Shown: in pieces, positions 16,402 through 17,036 of the stretch
Layout: every line of letters starts with the position of its first letter
How positions within the stretch are numbered: position 1 is the stretch's first letter
NCBI GenBank assembly: GCA_003118195.1
Contig: BEXV01002580.1
Location: 1 to 17,036, forward strand
Source of the DNA: Hemicentrotus pulcherrimus
Lineage: Eukaryota > Echinodermata > Echinoidea > Camarodonta > Strongylocentrotidae
Reading direction: 5' to 3'
Length of the DNA stretch: 17,036 bases
Notes under the pieces: generated by a model
Seen by the model: the letters and a program-made list of their open reading frames with translations, nothing else
Databases searched by the model: none
What the model was told of the DNA's origin: nothing
Made by a program: the position numbers and the translations under genes

Positions 16402-17036
16402 AAGGGGCACGTTTAATGATGAGAGGAAAAGGGGACACTTATCGAAGGGATAAGACACTTTTTAGAAGAAAAAAGGAGCACGTGTCAAAGTACAAAGGGT
16501 TATTATCAGAGGTGAAAATGTGGCACTCACTAAGGAGAATGAAAATTGGGCATTTGTCGACGGAAAAAAGGCAACCATCAGATTTTGAAAGGGGCATTTC
16601 TGAAAAAGGGATAGGTTCCTCCTAAGAAAGAAAAAGGGGCACGTATCATTGTTAAAAAGGTTAACTTTATTACAGGTGAAAAGGGGCACTTATCGCATCT
16701 GAAAAGGGGCACACACCATATATGAAAGAGGCACTTATGAGAATGAAAAAGGGCCACCAATAATGAAGGGAAATGTGCATTTGTTGAAAGAAAAGGAGCA
16801 CCGATCAGATTTTATAGGGGCATTTATTGGAGGTGAAAGGGGGCTTTTATGAAAAGCGGATATTATGAAGGAAAAAGAGCATTCATTAGGAAGGAAAAGG
16901 GGCACGTGTCAAAATAAAATGGGGGTGTTATTAGAGATGAAAAGAGCACTTATCAGGAGGAAAAGGGGGCACTTGTCAAAATAAAACGAGTATCTCTCAG
17001 AATTGAATAGGGTCATTTACCAGACATGAAAAGGGG
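16402..17036 (+). repeat. Degenerate minisatellite, GGGGCACTTATCA-type unit, plus orientation (runs off the window)
   Basis: About 25-30 imperfect units of roughly 18-25 bp with core GAAAAGGGGCACTTATCAGA. Clear examples are at about 16675-16700, 16705-16740 and 16955-16980. The array continues to the last base. It is the inverted counterpart of 9325-9810. Open frames crossing it on both strands are by-products of the repeat. Confidence 0.8.

Noticed and set aside
16416..16760. Three overlapping open frames on both strands
   Set aside because: They cross the degenerate GGGGCAC minisatellite, and the repeated residues follow the unit rather than any protein family.

Overview
The window looks like nuclear DNA of a marine invertebrate, most plausibly an echinoderm and perhaps a starfish. 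It is AT-rich and intron-containing, has TATA-type promoters and AATAAA signals, and is crowded with degenerate repeats. The lineage is an inference from the peptide genes and from remembered repeat families. There is no sign of prokaryotic organisation.

The core is a pair of tandem, same-strand, four-exon genes. Copy A runs from about 4824 to 8015 and copy B from about 10916 to 13460. Each has a TATAAATA promoter, a non-coding first exon, a second exon carrying the ATG, signal peptide and acidic propeptide, a 66-nt third exon carrying four cysteines, and a short fourth exon. Each encodes a 76-residue secreted precursor. A Lys-Arg site should release a 40-residue cationic peptide with spacing C-X6-C-X-C-X9-C. 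The architecture is that of an antimicrobial-type host-defence peptide. It recalls, from memory only, the four-cysteine antimicrobial peptide reported from the starfish Patiria pectinifera. Such a precursor could also be a venom-like or signalling peptide.

The two genes lie in a larger duplicated segment, roughly 2830-9270 and 10510-14300. It includes a conserved upstream block with a 27-codon mini-ORF, the promoters, introns, 3' UTRs and downstream flank. Copy A holds about 1.6 kb (roughly 3075-4660) that copy B lacks. The left edge of copy B abuts a GC-rich minisatellite.

On the minus strand at 15541-15260 there is a third, diverged copy of the promoter and exon 1. TATA-to-initiator spacing is conserved, and so is an upstream TGACCT block shared with copy A. 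No matching signal-peptide exon was found downstream of it. What lies there is an open-frame relic (14814-14587, minus) whose 3' part is homologous to the upstream blocks of A and B. The locus is therefore probably an old, rearranged peptide-gene cluster with inverted members.

The remainder is repeat-derived. It includes an AGCGCTTTACA-type interspersed repeat (about 1050-1370 and 5450-5610), a 90-bp repeat at 1433 and 15835, another at 8928 and 15932, and long degenerate arrays of a GGGGCACTTATCA-type unit in opposite orientations (9325-9810 and 16402-17036). There are also several microsatellites, a foldback hairpin (12694-12759) and a possible tRNA-derived SINE. No conventional large protein-coding gene, rRNA, functional tRNA or CRISPR array was found.
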